DNA of 40,831 nucleotides from a virus, in IMG/VR virus record IMGVR_UViG_3300028569_000070, positions 1 to 40,831 of that record; one strand, given 5' to 3'. Within the stretch, counting starts at the first letter, position 1, and each line of letters begins with the position of its first letter. Shown in pieces: positions 13,723 through 21,596 of this stretch. The position numbers were made by a program, and so were the translations under genes. The notes under the pieces are model-generated. The model had not been told where the DNA came from, did no database searches, and saw only the letters and a program-made list of their open reading frames with translations.

Positions 13723-14850
13723 ATGGCACGCACAGCAATAGCAGGAGTTGAGAATGTTCTAATCGCAACGCAGAAGCGTATATCGTTTTTATTCGACAAC
13801 TACGACAATGTATCGCTATCATTTAGTGGAGGTAAGGATAGTACGGTACTTTTCCATTTGCTTAATGAAGAGGCAAAAAGACGAGACCGAAAGTTTATCG
13901 TTTATTTTCAAGACCAAGAGGCAGAATATAGCGCAACAATCGAACTTGTTGAATGGGTAATGACTCAGCCAAATGTTATACCGTTATGGTATCAAGTTCC
14001 GATATTCATGACCAATGCTGCCAGTCACCAGCAGTTATTCTTATGGGCATGGGGTGAGGGCGAAAAGTGGGTAAGAGATAAGCACCCAGTGGCAATTCAT
14101 GAACTCGATGGCAAATACCCGAAGCGATTTCATAAGTTCAATTTATGGGTAGGTCAGAACCTGCGCAAATTATCAGGCACAAGCGTATCAATTATCGGTT
14201 TGCGAGCCGAGGAAAGTCCAGACAGGCGATTCGTTTTGTTTGGCGAAGACTCAGATATGTTCTGGCTTCGGAGGGTGAATGAGCCACACAAGGCATACCC
14301 GATAATTGATTGGAAGTACAAAGACATCTGGAAGTATCTGATTGAAGGAGGATATAAGTACAATCGAATTTACGACAAAATGTACATGCTCGGACACGAC
14401 ATTAGGACGATGCGTGTATCAAATCTTGTTCACGAAAAGGCGTTCCGTTGTTTGTCGGATTTGCAGGAACTCGAACCAGATACATACAACAAACTTGAAG
14501 AGCGATTGCAGGGCGTTCATACCGCTTCGATTTACGCAAAGGAGGATTTGATTTATTCGATTAAAAGTTTGCCCGATAATTTCAAAACATGGAAAGAATA
14601 CAAAGATTTTTTATTGGACAGCATCCATCCAGACCTATCAAAACTATTCAAATATCAGTGGAGCAGGTTTGGCGATACTGACGACGTCGGAGCGTGCAAA
14701 TACATGGTGAAGCGAATCCTGCTGTGCGATTGGGAAGGCAATATAACTTGGTCAAAAGATAAATTTTACTACACTAAAGGTCAAATTCTGCACAAAAATA
14801 AATTGAAGAAAGAGGATGAGATTATAAAGAAGTGGATGGCAACATTATAG
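13723..14850 (+). CDS. PAPS reductase-like ATP pyrophosphatase (IbrA / DUF3440 type)
   Basis: A 375-residue protein with the N-type ATP pyrophosphatase P-loop SFSGGKDSTVLFHLL (33-47), IIGLRAEESPDRR, IIDWKYKDIWKYL and MRVSNLVHEKAFRCLSDLQE, the block typical of IbrA/DUF3440 proteins. These activate a substrate by adenylation; the physiological substrate is unknown. It follows the methyltransferase by 1 bp and closes the ParB-methyltransferase-PAPS cassette, ending in a terminator. DndC of DNA phosphorothioation has the same fold, but the rest of that system is absent. Confidence 0.85.
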   Translation: MARTAIAGVENVLIATQKRISFLFDNYDNVSLSFSGGKDSTVLFHLLNEEAKRRDRKFIVYFQDQEAEYSATIELVEWVMTQPNVIPLWYQVPIFMTNAASHQQLFLWAWGEGEKWVRDKHPVAIHELDGKYPKRFHKFNLWVGQNLRKLSGTSVSIIGLRAEESPDRRFVLFGEDSDMFWLRRVNEPHKAYPIIDWKYKDIWKYLIEGGYKYNRIYDKMYMLGHDIRTMRVSNLVHEKAFRCLSDLQELEPDTYNKLEERLQGVHTASIYAKEDLIYSIKSLPDNFKTWKEYKDFLLDSIHPDLSKLFKYQWSRFGDTDDVGACKYMVKRILLCDWEGNITWSKDKFYYTKGQILHKNKLKKEDEIIKKWMATL

Positions 14851-14880
14851 CCTAACCCCCTTCCCGAACGAAAGCGATTA

Positions 14881-14908
14881 TCCCGATACTCCCCGTGTCG
14901 GGATTTTT
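14881..14908 (+). terminator. Rho-independent terminator
   Basis: TCCCGATAC (14881-14889) pairs with GTGTCGGGA (14895-14903) over 9 bp with one G-U, loop TCCCC, followed by TTTTT. It ends the 10660-14850 unit, directly before the terminase promoter. Confidence 0.85.
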
Positions 14909-14910
14909 CG

Positions 14911-14918
14911 TATATTTG
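14911..14918 (+). promoter_or_regulatory. Late promoter -7 box TATATTTG before terminase
   Basis: TTCGTATATTTG directly follows the terminator; TATATTTG fits TAnnTTTG. Four other structural units have the same or TAAATTTG form. There is no TTTG box 19 nt upstream, so use of a phage activator is likely. The short leader contains AATCAGCA (14922-14929), a shortened form of the leader motif. Confidence 0.7.
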
Positions 14919-14938
14919 CGGAATCAGCAATACATGAT

Positions 14939-15433
14939 ATGGCAAAGAAAGACACGCCAATACATAAGCATGCAGGGGGCAGACCTACCATTTACACAGC
15001 ACAACTTGCAGACCGAATCTGCAAGGAAATAGCGCAATCAGAAAAAGGACTGCATAGACTGCATCGTGAATTAGATTGGTTTCCAGACCCATCAACTATA
15101 ATGGATTGGCTTTCCGATAAGCCCGAGTTTTCCGCACAGTACGCACGGGCGAAGGACTTACAAGCCGATTTTATGCGAGATAGTCTGCTACCAATTGCGG
15201 ACGATACAAGCGGTGACGAACTGATTACAAAGAACGGTGTAATTGAAAATAGGGAGTTCGTGAACCGTTCTAAGATTAGAATTGAAACGAGAATGTGGAT
15301 TATGGAGCGACTTTCACCGAAGAAATACGGCAAGCAAGTCGAAGACCTTGAGGTGAAAAAATACGAACCGCCACAAATCAATGTGCATATTTCACCCGAA
15401 GCGATTGCCAAGGCGAAGGAAGCGCAGGAGTAA
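14939..15433 (+). CDS. terS: Terminase small subunit
   Basis: A 164-residue protein: basic N-terminus with HAGGRPTIYTAQLADRICKEIA, a helix-turn-helix-like region (STIMDWLSDKPEFSAQYARAKDLQADFM), and a C-terminal RIETRMWIMERLSPKKYG typical of phage small terminases. It recognises the packaging site and recruits the large subunit encoded immediately downstream (TAATG overlap). Length is usual for the family. It is the first gene behind the late promoter at 14911. Confidence 0.85.
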   Translation: MAKKDTPIHKHAGGRPTIYTAQLADRICKEIAQSEKGLHRLHRELDWFPDPSTIMDWLSDKPEFSAQYARAKDLQADFMRDSLLPIADDTSGDELITKNGVIENREFVNRSKIRIETRMWIMERLSPKKYGKQVEDLEVKKYEPPQINVHISPEAIAKAKEAQE

Positions 15434-16761
15434 TGCCCCAACTCAACATCGCCCAACAAACCGCATACTCAGCATCGCACCTACTCGATGCAGAAGAGAT
15501 ACACATGCTTACAGGTGTCGGCGTTGGCAAAACGTACTGGCTGGCAATCGACCTAATACCAGACCTTGCGATACCAAACAGCAAGCACCTAATCTGCGCA
15601 CCTACATTCGCAATGATGAAGACCGCGACGTTCAAGAAGGTGCAGGAAGCATGGGAAGAGTGGGGATTACGTGAAGGTGAAGATTACATTGTCAATAAGC
15701 GAATGTCAGGAGTCAAACCGTATAGTGGCATATCATCCGATAAGGTCATTACCTTTCGTTGGGGCAGTTACGTCGTACTTACGCATCTCGATAATTACAA
15801 CGTCGTGAACGGTTCGGAGTGGGACACGATAAGCATTGATGAAACCCGGGACGTCCGCAACTTTCAGGAAGCACTCGATAAGTGCCGAGCAAGAACGCGT
15901 GGTATCACATTTAAGAACTTAGGTCTGCGCCACCGCATCAAGACCGCAACGACGCCACCCGACAATGTGGCGTACTATCGAGAATTGCAAAAACAGGCAA
16001 GGGAGTCACAGGGGCGTATTAGGCTCATACGTGCCGAATCGTATGCGAATATACATAATTTGCGCCAAGGCTATATCGAGCAGTTAGAACGCACCTTAGA
16101 CCCGAACTCATTCAAACGTGAAGTCTTGGGAATGCTCATAACCAAACAGGAAAGTGTGTGGGCGTATTGCTTCGACCATAAAGTGCACGTAGGCGACGCA
16201 CCCGAACTTCATCACCTGCCTATCTATGTGTCAATCGACTTCAACGTGTCGCCTATGACGTGCATTTACGCTCAGCACGAACCTGCGAAGAATAAAATCC
16301 GCATAATCGGTGAAGAGCGAATAATGAACTCCGACGCCTACGAATTGGCTCAGCGTATAAAGGTGCGCTATCCAAACACGCACAGATTGATTCTAACTGG
16401 CGATAGTTCAGGAAGGAATCGTACCAGCCACCAGAAGGGATTAACGAATTGGAAGATCATTCAGGGTCAGTTAGAAGTCAGCCCTGCACAGATTCGACTC
16501 TTATCGGAAAACCCCGACAACAAGGACAGCATCGTACTGGTCAATTCGCTATTCTCGAAACATCCTGACCTGCTCATATCGGACACCTGCAAGTACCTAA
16601 TCGAAGATTGCGAAACGATGCAACGTGATGACGATGCGAAGAAGGTCGCGCCTACTCCGCTACATGGTCACTTATTCGATTGCATGATTTATTACATGTG
16701 GACTTTCCATCGTGACTTTTTGGTTAAATTCGCAAAAACTGGTAAGTTTGTGCAGGTTTAA
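15433..16761 (+). CDS. terL: Terminase large subunit
   Basis: A 442-residue packaging ATPase and nuclease. The ATPase part has Walker A LTGVGVGKTYW (26-36) and Walker B DTISIDE (131-137). The RNase H-like nuclease part has IYVSIDFNVSPMT (about 264-276), LTGDSSGR (about 321-328) and HLFDCMIYYMW near the C-terminus, giving the three expected acidic residues. It pumps DNA into the prohead through the portal (27677-29503) and cuts it. The length is normal for a compact TerL. Confidence 0.95.
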   Translation: MPQLNIAQQTAYSASHLLDAEEIHMLTGVGVGKTYWLAIDLIPDLAIPNSKHLICAPTFAMMKTATFKKVQEAWEEWGLREGEDYIVNKRMSGVKPYSGISSDKVITFRWGSYVVLTHLDNYNVVNGSEWDTISIDETRDVRNFQEALDKCRARTRGITFKNLGLRHRIKTATTPPDNVAYYRELQKQARESQGRIRLIRAESYANIHNLRQGYIEQLERTLDPNSFKREVLGMLITKQESVWAYCFDHKVHVGDAPELHHLPIYVSIDFNVSPMTCIYAQHEPAKNKIRIIGEERIMNSDAYELAQRIKVRYPNTHRLILTGDSSGRNRTSHQKGLTNWKIIQGQLEVSPAQIRLLSENPDNKDSIVLVNSLFSKHPDLLISDTCKYLIEDCETMQRDDDAKKVAPTPLHGHLFDCMIYYMWTFHRDFLVKFAKTGKFVQV

Positions 16762-16772
16762 TTCACAGCAAC

Positions 16773-17303
16773 ATGATTACAGAAAACATCTACACATCCA
16801 ACGACGGCACGCAATGGTCAATGGTAACCGACTGGATGAACATCCCTGCCGAACGTGTCATTCCTGCCGACCTTGCCGTTACGCGTGCATCTATGGGCTT
16901 GACAGCCGACCGCCTCGTGTCTGCAATGGACGAGATTCAGAAAGATTTGGAAACGGGGCAGATAGTGGAAGGCTTCAATAAATTCGCACAACTTAAAGCA
17001 AGGATTCAGGACATTCCAGACGAGTCGTTACTTCAAGATATAGCGTGCGTTTTCGCACTATTGCCAAACGAGAAACCCGATACCTACGACCCCGAACTGA
17101 ACCGAATCAAACTACAAATCTGGGCGCAGGATGAGAAGTGTCGGTTTTTTTTTATCGAAAAAGCAGTCAGGTATATTATCGACTTATCCAACATCTCCGA
17201 CGTTGCTATCCGTACGGCTATGGAGGTGCGAAATTTAATGGAGTCCAACAACCTACCCAGCCATACCTTTCCCTTAGCACTAACTGGGCTGATGAATACC
17301 TAA
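16773..17303 (+). CDS. Probable tail assembly chaperone, upstream frame (gpG-like)
   Basis: A 176-residue mostly helical protein just before the tape measure gene, the place of the tail assembly chaperone in siphoviruses. At codons 125-127 it contains three Phe codons in a run of nine T (17145-17153). A second frame opens across the same stretch. A -1 slip there would give a fusion of about 230 residues. Assignment is by position and frame layout, not sequence similarity. The leader contains AATTCACAGCAA before ATG 16773. Confidence 0.6.
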   Translation: MITENIYTSNDGTQWSMVTDWMNIPAERVIPADLAVTRASMGLTADRLVSAMDEIQKDLETGQIVEGFNKFAQLKARIQDIPDESLLQDIACVFALLPNEKPDTYDPELNRIKLQIWAQDEKCRFFFIEKAVRYIIDLSNISDVAIRTAMEVRNLMESNNLPSHTFPLALTGLMNT

Positions 17304-17464
17304 ACAGCCTGCGGAATATCAAACTACTGCACCGCTTCATCTGTAACGGCGTGCTGTCAGAAATCGACCTGTTAGAGAAGAAGCCAATCGAAGAATATGC
17401 TCAGGCGATTGATGCGTATAAATATGAATTGCACTTAAAAGAAAAGTCCGCAAAAAAATCGTAA
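17138..17464 (+). CDS. Overlapping -1 frame, probable gpGT-type extension
   Basis: An open frame overlapping the previous gene by 166 nt and extending 161 nt beyond it. Its distal part (NWADEYLNSLRNIKLLHRF ... EEYAQAIDAYKYELHLKEK) reads like genuine helical protein; the part within the overlap is less convincing. It lies in the -1 frame relative to 16773, so it is best read as the C-terminal extension made by frameshifting, as in lambda G-T. A separate start at GTG 17138 or a sequencing error in the T run are alternatives. Its stop codon lies in the next promoter. Confidence 0.55.
   Translation: MSVFFYRKSSQVYYRLIQHLRRCYPYGYGGAKFNGVQQPTQPYLSLSTNWADEYLNSLRNIKLLHRFICNGVLSEIDLLEKKPIEEYAQAIDAYKYELHLKEKSAKKS
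17145..17153 (+). other. Slippery run of nine T, candidate -1 frameshift site
   Basis: Nine T occupy exactly three zero-frame Phe codons, satisfying the X XXY YYZ rule (T TTT TTT). The following -1 frame stays open to 17464. Confidence 0.55.
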
Positions 17465-17469
17465 ATTTG
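17462..17469 (+). promoter_or_regulatory. Late promoter -7 box TAAATTTG before tape measure
   Basis: The 19 bases 17453-17471 (AAAAAATCGTAAATTTGTA) are identical to 31771-31789, where the box again overlaps the stop codon of the preceding gene (both proteins end in KKS). The box TAAATTTG fits TAnnTTTG. It gives the tape measure gene its own transcript. Confidence 0.65.
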
Positions 17470-17470
17470 T

Positions 17471-17538
17471 ACGGGTCGAACTGAAACCCGTTAGGCGTAG
17501 TGCCATATCAACTTCAAGCAATTTTAACGATATGGCAC
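17471..17538 (+). promoter_or_regulatory. Leader hairpins at the tape measure start
   Basis: ACGGGT/ACCCGT (17471-17491) forms a 6-bp hairpin around the predicted start of transcription. A perfect 9-bp inverted repeat GTGCCATAT (17500-17508) / ATATGGCAC (17530-17538) ends one base before ATG 17540, so the RNA hairpin would border and could occlude the start codon. This suggests control of tape measure translation. Confidence 0.55.
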
Positions 17539-17539
17539 G

Positions 17540-19885
17540 ATGCAGAATATAGTATTCAATCTCAAACTTAATAGCAAAGAGTTCACCACGTCCGTAAAGG
17601 GTGCAGGCGATGCATTGGACAACGCTAAAGAAAAGGTCAGGGAAGTAGGCGATGAAGCGAAGAGGGCAGGTGGTAAGATAAAGGACACTGAGAAGGATGT
17701 GCAGGGATTGGGTGCTTCGCTTGGCAAATTGGGTGCGGCAGCGGTCGCAGCATTCAGCGTCGGGGCAGTTATTCAATTCGGCAAAGAAGTGGCAAAGGCT
17801 TCCGCCGAGATGGAAGGGTTAAACATCCGTATGAAATCGCTTCATGGAGATTCAGAAGTTGCCAATCGTGCAATGGCTGGCCTTAAAGACATGGCGAATG
17901 AATACGGGTTGGAATTAAAGGGATTGACATCAAGTTACCTGCAATTCGTTTCGGCAGCCAAGGCGTCAGGTACGGAAGTTGCAAAAGCCGAGAAGATATT
18001 TAAGTCAATGTCGATTGCAATTGCTGGGTCTGGCGTAAGCAGTGAGCAGGCAGGTCGTGCGTTTACGGCACTGACTCAAATGATGAGCAAAAACCAAATC
18101 ATGGCAGAAGAATTACGAGGTCAATTGGCAGAGGCGCTTCCGCAAAGTATTGGTATAATGGCGAAATCATTAGGCGTCGGCAATCAGGAATTAGGTAAAA
18201 TGATGGAACGAGGCGAACTAATTGCATCCGATGTCTTGCCTAAATTTGCCAAGGAAATGGAAAAGGCATTAGGTCCGACTGCTCAAGAATTGGCTACGGG
18301 AATGCAAGCCGAAATTACAAGGCTTGAGAATGCATGGTTTGAATTATACGCTACGATTGGAGATAGCGTAATTGTTGAGAAAGGCGTCAAAGTAATTAGT
18401 GGTTCATTGTCTGTATTGACTGCAACCTATCGAGGGTTAGCCAAGGTTATAGCACTGACAATGGCTGCGGCAGGTGATAATTCTTTGATGTTTGAAATTA
18501 TCCAAGAGGACGTTGCCAAATCAACTGCTGAGTCGCAAAATAGAATAATGAAAAGCGCACAAGAGTCAGCAAGTGCGATTGTTGATGGTTATGAAAAACA
18601 GGGCAAGAAAAAAGAGGATATAGTTAAATTAATCAAAGCCGAAATTAGCGCAAACGAAAAACTACTTGTTACGGGTGAGAATCTAACATCGGAACAGGCT
18701 AAACACAACTTCATGCTACAAGCCAATATTGATGCGATGCGTGAGGAGTTGTCTGTTTATGAACCAAGTAATAATGCAAGAGATAAGTCGTCTAAGGAAA
18801 TTAAGAAAGAGTCAGATGCATTAAAGAAATTATCTGAGGATAGAAAAAAGGCGCAGAAGGATTTATTTGAATATCTTAATTCAGAGGAGGCAAAGAAGAA
18901 TCGACAATATACGGTACAAGAGCCTAAAGGCGTAAGGGATATTGATAAGAACAAAGCAGAGCAAGCGGCGAAGGAATTAAAGGAAATCAATGAGGCGGAA
19001 TTAACGCAATTTCAAGGCTTAATGTCCAGTCTGGACAATATGAAAGCACTTGACCAAATCAGCGAAGAAGCGTACCTGAATGAGAAATTAGCACTGCATA
19101 AAGAATACGGACAAGAAACGACTAAGGTAGACGAAGAAATATTTGCATTTAAGAAACAGCAAGTGCAGGATGAGAAAGACCTTGAAGAGCAAAAGAAGGC
19201 AATGAAAATTGACATGGCACTTCAATCATTTGAATTGCTATCTGCACTCAACGCCCGCTACTCCCAAGGTCAGACCGAACAATTAAATCAGCAGTTACAA
19301 CAGGGCATAATATCGCAACAGGCATACGACGAACAGATGCGTAAAATTAAGCGCAGACAGGCGGTAATTGATAAGGCTGGCGCGTTGTTTCAGATAGGAT
19401 TGAATACGGCGATTAACGCAACAGCAAGCACGCTAAATCCTGCTATGGTTGCATGGGTAATCGCAGCAGGCGCATTACAAGCCGCCACCGTTATCGCAGC
19501 ACCTATCCCGTACAACAAGGGGACTAAGCGTGTACCATTCGCACGTGGCGCAGTGCGTGGCAAAGATTCAGTTCATGCCATCCTGACGCCGAATGAGCGT
19601 GTCGTGCCTGAATCGGTCAATATGCAACCGGGCTACTCAGCGCTTATGGACTTGGCACAAGACCGCAAGATAAGCGATTCCGAGGCAGGCTTTATTGCCG
19701 ACCTTGCAACGTCTGGTTACAGGGCGAACAATCAGGCACAGACCGCTTCGATTGATTACGATTTGTTAGGGCGTAGTATTGCTAAGTATTTCCCGAATAC
19801 CGATGTAAAGATTGACAAGAACGGAATCGCAGTAATTTCGGAACGGCACATGAATGAACGCAGAAGATTAACCAGCAAACTATGA
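17540..19885 (+). CDS. Tail tape measure protein
   Basis: A 781-residue protein that sets tail length. The N-terminal ~300 residues match the tape measure N-domain: SFSVGAVIQFGKEVAKASAEMEG region, GLTSSYLQFVSAAKASG, QMMSKNQIMAEELRGQLAEALP, GKMMERGELIASDVLPKFA. A long charged coiled-coil middle (about 330-640) is followed by a hydrophobic stretch (NATASTLNPAMVAWVIAAGA, about 620-650) and a small C-terminal domain. At about 1.5 angstrom per residue, the family rule would predict a tail of roughly 100-120 nm. Confidence 0.9.
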   Translation: MQNIVFNLKLNSKEFTTSVKGAGDALDNAKEKVREVGDEAKRAGGKIKDTEKDVQGLGASLGKLGAAAVAAFSVGAVIQFGKEVAKASAEMEGLNIRMKSLHGDSEVANRAMAGLKDMANEYGLELKGLTSSYLQFVSAAKASGTEVAKAEKIFKSMSIAIAGSGVSSEQAGRAFTALTQMMSKNQIMAEELRGQLAEALPQSIGIMAKSLGVGNQELGKMMERGELIASDVLPKFAKEMEKALGPTAQELATGMQAEITRLENAWFELYATIGDSVIVEKGVKVISGSLSVLTATYRGLAKVIALTMAAAGDNSLMFEIIQEDVAKSTAESQNRIMKSAQESASAIVDGYEKQGKKKEDIVKLIKAEISANEKLLVTGENLTSEQAKHNFMLQANIDAMREELSVYEPSNNARDKSSKEIKKESDALKKLSEDRKKAQKDLFEYLNSEEAKKNRQYTVQEPKGVRDIDKNKAEQAAKELKEINEAELTQFQGLMSSLDNMKALDQISEEAYLNEKLALHKEYGQETTKVDEEIFAFKKQQVQDEKDLEEQKKAMKIDMALQSFELLSALNARYSQGQTEQLNQQLQQGIISQQAYDEQMRKIKRRQAVIDKAGALFQIGLNTAINATASTLNPAMVAWVIAAGALQAATVIAAPIPYNKGTKRVPFARGAVRGKDSVHAILTPNERVVPESVNMQPGYSALMDLAQDRKISDSEAGFIADLATSGYRANNQAQTASIDYDLLGRSIAKYFPNTDVKIDKNGIAVISERHMNERRRLTSKL

Positions 19886-21594
19886 GCATAGGATTACAAG
19901 TACGATTAAACGGCACGCCGATACGTGGCAGGATTGAAGGCTTAGATTCGTTCAGTGTAACCTATTCACGTAACGAAAGTACAGGTCGCACGCAGAAAGC
20001 ATTTAGTAACGAATTGACGTTTTACGACGACGGATTTAATTTAATATTTAATCAACTCGTTGCAAGCCAAACAGGATTGACCAAGTACATAAAGGTGCAA
20101 ATTTGGGATGAGTGTTGCAATGATTTTATTTATCAAGATTTAATTATCAAGGGCAGTATGGTTAAGTACTGCACAGGCGATTGCTACGTTGAATGCACGA
20201 TGATTCGGCAAGACCCTGACGAGAGGATTTATGAATGTTTCGATAGGACGCCGATAACAACCGACTTGGAGAATGCGGATGGTAGTGTAAATGGTAATCA
20301 TTGGCTGGTAAGCCCTAATAGCACTATTGTGATACCTAAGATACCGTATTGTAATGAGATGCGCCCTGCCATATTCTTTTATGTGTTTTTATCAATTTCT
20401 TTATGTATATTCTTTATCGCTGGGGCTGTTAACTGGTTAATTAGTTTAGCCTTCCCAAACAACCCAGTTAATACACTATTAACTTTTATCGGGCAAGGTG
20501 TTACAGGATGTGGCAGGCTTCACCCATCGCCATACATAAAGGATTATATCAATGAGGCTGCGATACATTGCCAGTGCAATCAAACTCAACCATTCGTATC
20601 GTCGTTTTTAGAAAATGTAAACAGCCGATATTATTCCGTTGCATTTATCAATGCACCGTTAAAAAAAGGCGTGCAAGTAAATAGCCCAACACGCTACATT
20701 GTTGAGAATAGACCACGGCATACCATTACTGAATTTCTTGATATGGTTGCCAAAGATTTCAATGCATTATGGTGGATAGAGAATGGGAGAGTTTACATGG
20801 AACGCAAAGACTTTTTCTTAGGCGCACCAGTTTTATACGACGCAATTGTAAATCAAAAGACAGGCAATATATTAAAGGGTGCGTGCTATACTTATAATGA
20901 GGGTAGGGTACATGCAGGTCAGAGAATTGAGGCGCAAAATGATATGTCAGAAAAAAGTGGCAATGAAAAAAACAAATTGTATAGTGGCTTTTTTGATTAC
21001 ATAAAAATTCATAATTCACCTGCTGGATGGGAAGCATGGGATGGCGTACTGGATAAGCAGTTAAGTTACGCTCCGATAGCATTCAGACCATACGACTCGA
21101 TAATAGACGGATTCCCACTTATAGGGCTACTGAATACAACATACCCAAACTTAGGTCAATTTCAAGGAGCATGCGTATTTCAAGATAATGAATTTGCTGT
21201 TCATAAATACTTTGAAGCAGACCCGACAAGTAATGATAATTTTAAAAAGCCTCGTGTTGCACAAATTAGTCAATTCGATACTATTAATAACGTATGGGTC
21301 ACAACTGGAAATGCGCCAAATCCAGCGTTTAATATTATAGAGCAAAACAACCTTACATTAAACACACCCAACATCTACAACGACTTTCATGCTATCGACG
21401 ACCCAATTAACAATCGTTGGCGGTTCTGGGATTACGAGATTGAAGTGAAGATGGATTGCGCAATGGTACGGCAATTAACCGTAAATAAATCAGTGCGATT
21501 GCAGACGCCATACGGCACGACCGTACAGGCTAAAATCAATACAATTGTTGCCAATTATGGCGAGCGAATAATCACTATAACAGGAGAGTTTTAA
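19882..21594 (+). CDS. Distal tail protein, 570 aa
   Basis: It directly follows the tape measure gene with a 4-nt overlap, the place of the distal tail or baseplate hub protein. The N-terminus (LQVRLNGTPIRGRIEGLDSFSVTY) is beta-rich. Two cysteine pairs (DECCND, CHCQC-like IHCQCNQ) occur. An unusual hydrophobic stretch (FFYVFLSISLCIFFIAGAVN, about 167-186) could be a membrane-interacting segment used in DNA delivery. The C-terminal domain (VNKSVRLQTPYGTTVQAKIN) is beta-rich. No named family recognised. Confidence 0.6.
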   Translation: MSIGLQVRLNGTPIRGRIEGLDSFSVTYSRNESTGRTQKAFSNELTFYDDGFNLIFNQLVASQTGLTKYIKVQIWDECCNDFIYQDLIIKGSMVKYCTGDCYVECTMIRQDPDERIYECFDRTPITTDLENADGSVNGNHWLVSPNSTIVIPKIPYCNEMRPAIFFYVFLSISLCIFFIAGAVNWLISLAFPNNPVNTLLTFIGQGVTGCGRLHPSPYIKDYINEAAIHCQCNQTQPFVSSFLENVNSRYYSVAFINAPLKKGVQVNSPTRYIVENRPRHTITEFLDMVAKDFNALWWIENGRVYMERKDFFLGAPVLYDAIVNQKTGNILKGACYTYNEGRVHAGQRIEAQNDMSEKSGNEKNKLYSGFFDYIKIHNSPAGWEAWDGVLDKQLSYAPIAFRPYDSIIDGFPLIGLLNTTYPNLGQFQGACVFQDNEFAVHKYFEADPTSNDNFKKPRVAQISQFDTINNVWVTTGNAPNPAFNIIEQNNLTLNTPNIYNDFHAIDDPINNRWRFWDYEIEVKMDCAMVRQLTVNKSVRLQTPYGTTVQAKINTIVANYGERIITITGEF

Positions 21595-21596
21595 TT

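Noticed and set aside
5137-14850. A DNA phosphorothioation (Dnd) system
   Set aside because: Only DGQHR and PAPS-reductase-like folds are present, in separate operons; no DndA, DndD or DndE-like gene was seen, and the PAPS protein is of the IbrA type.
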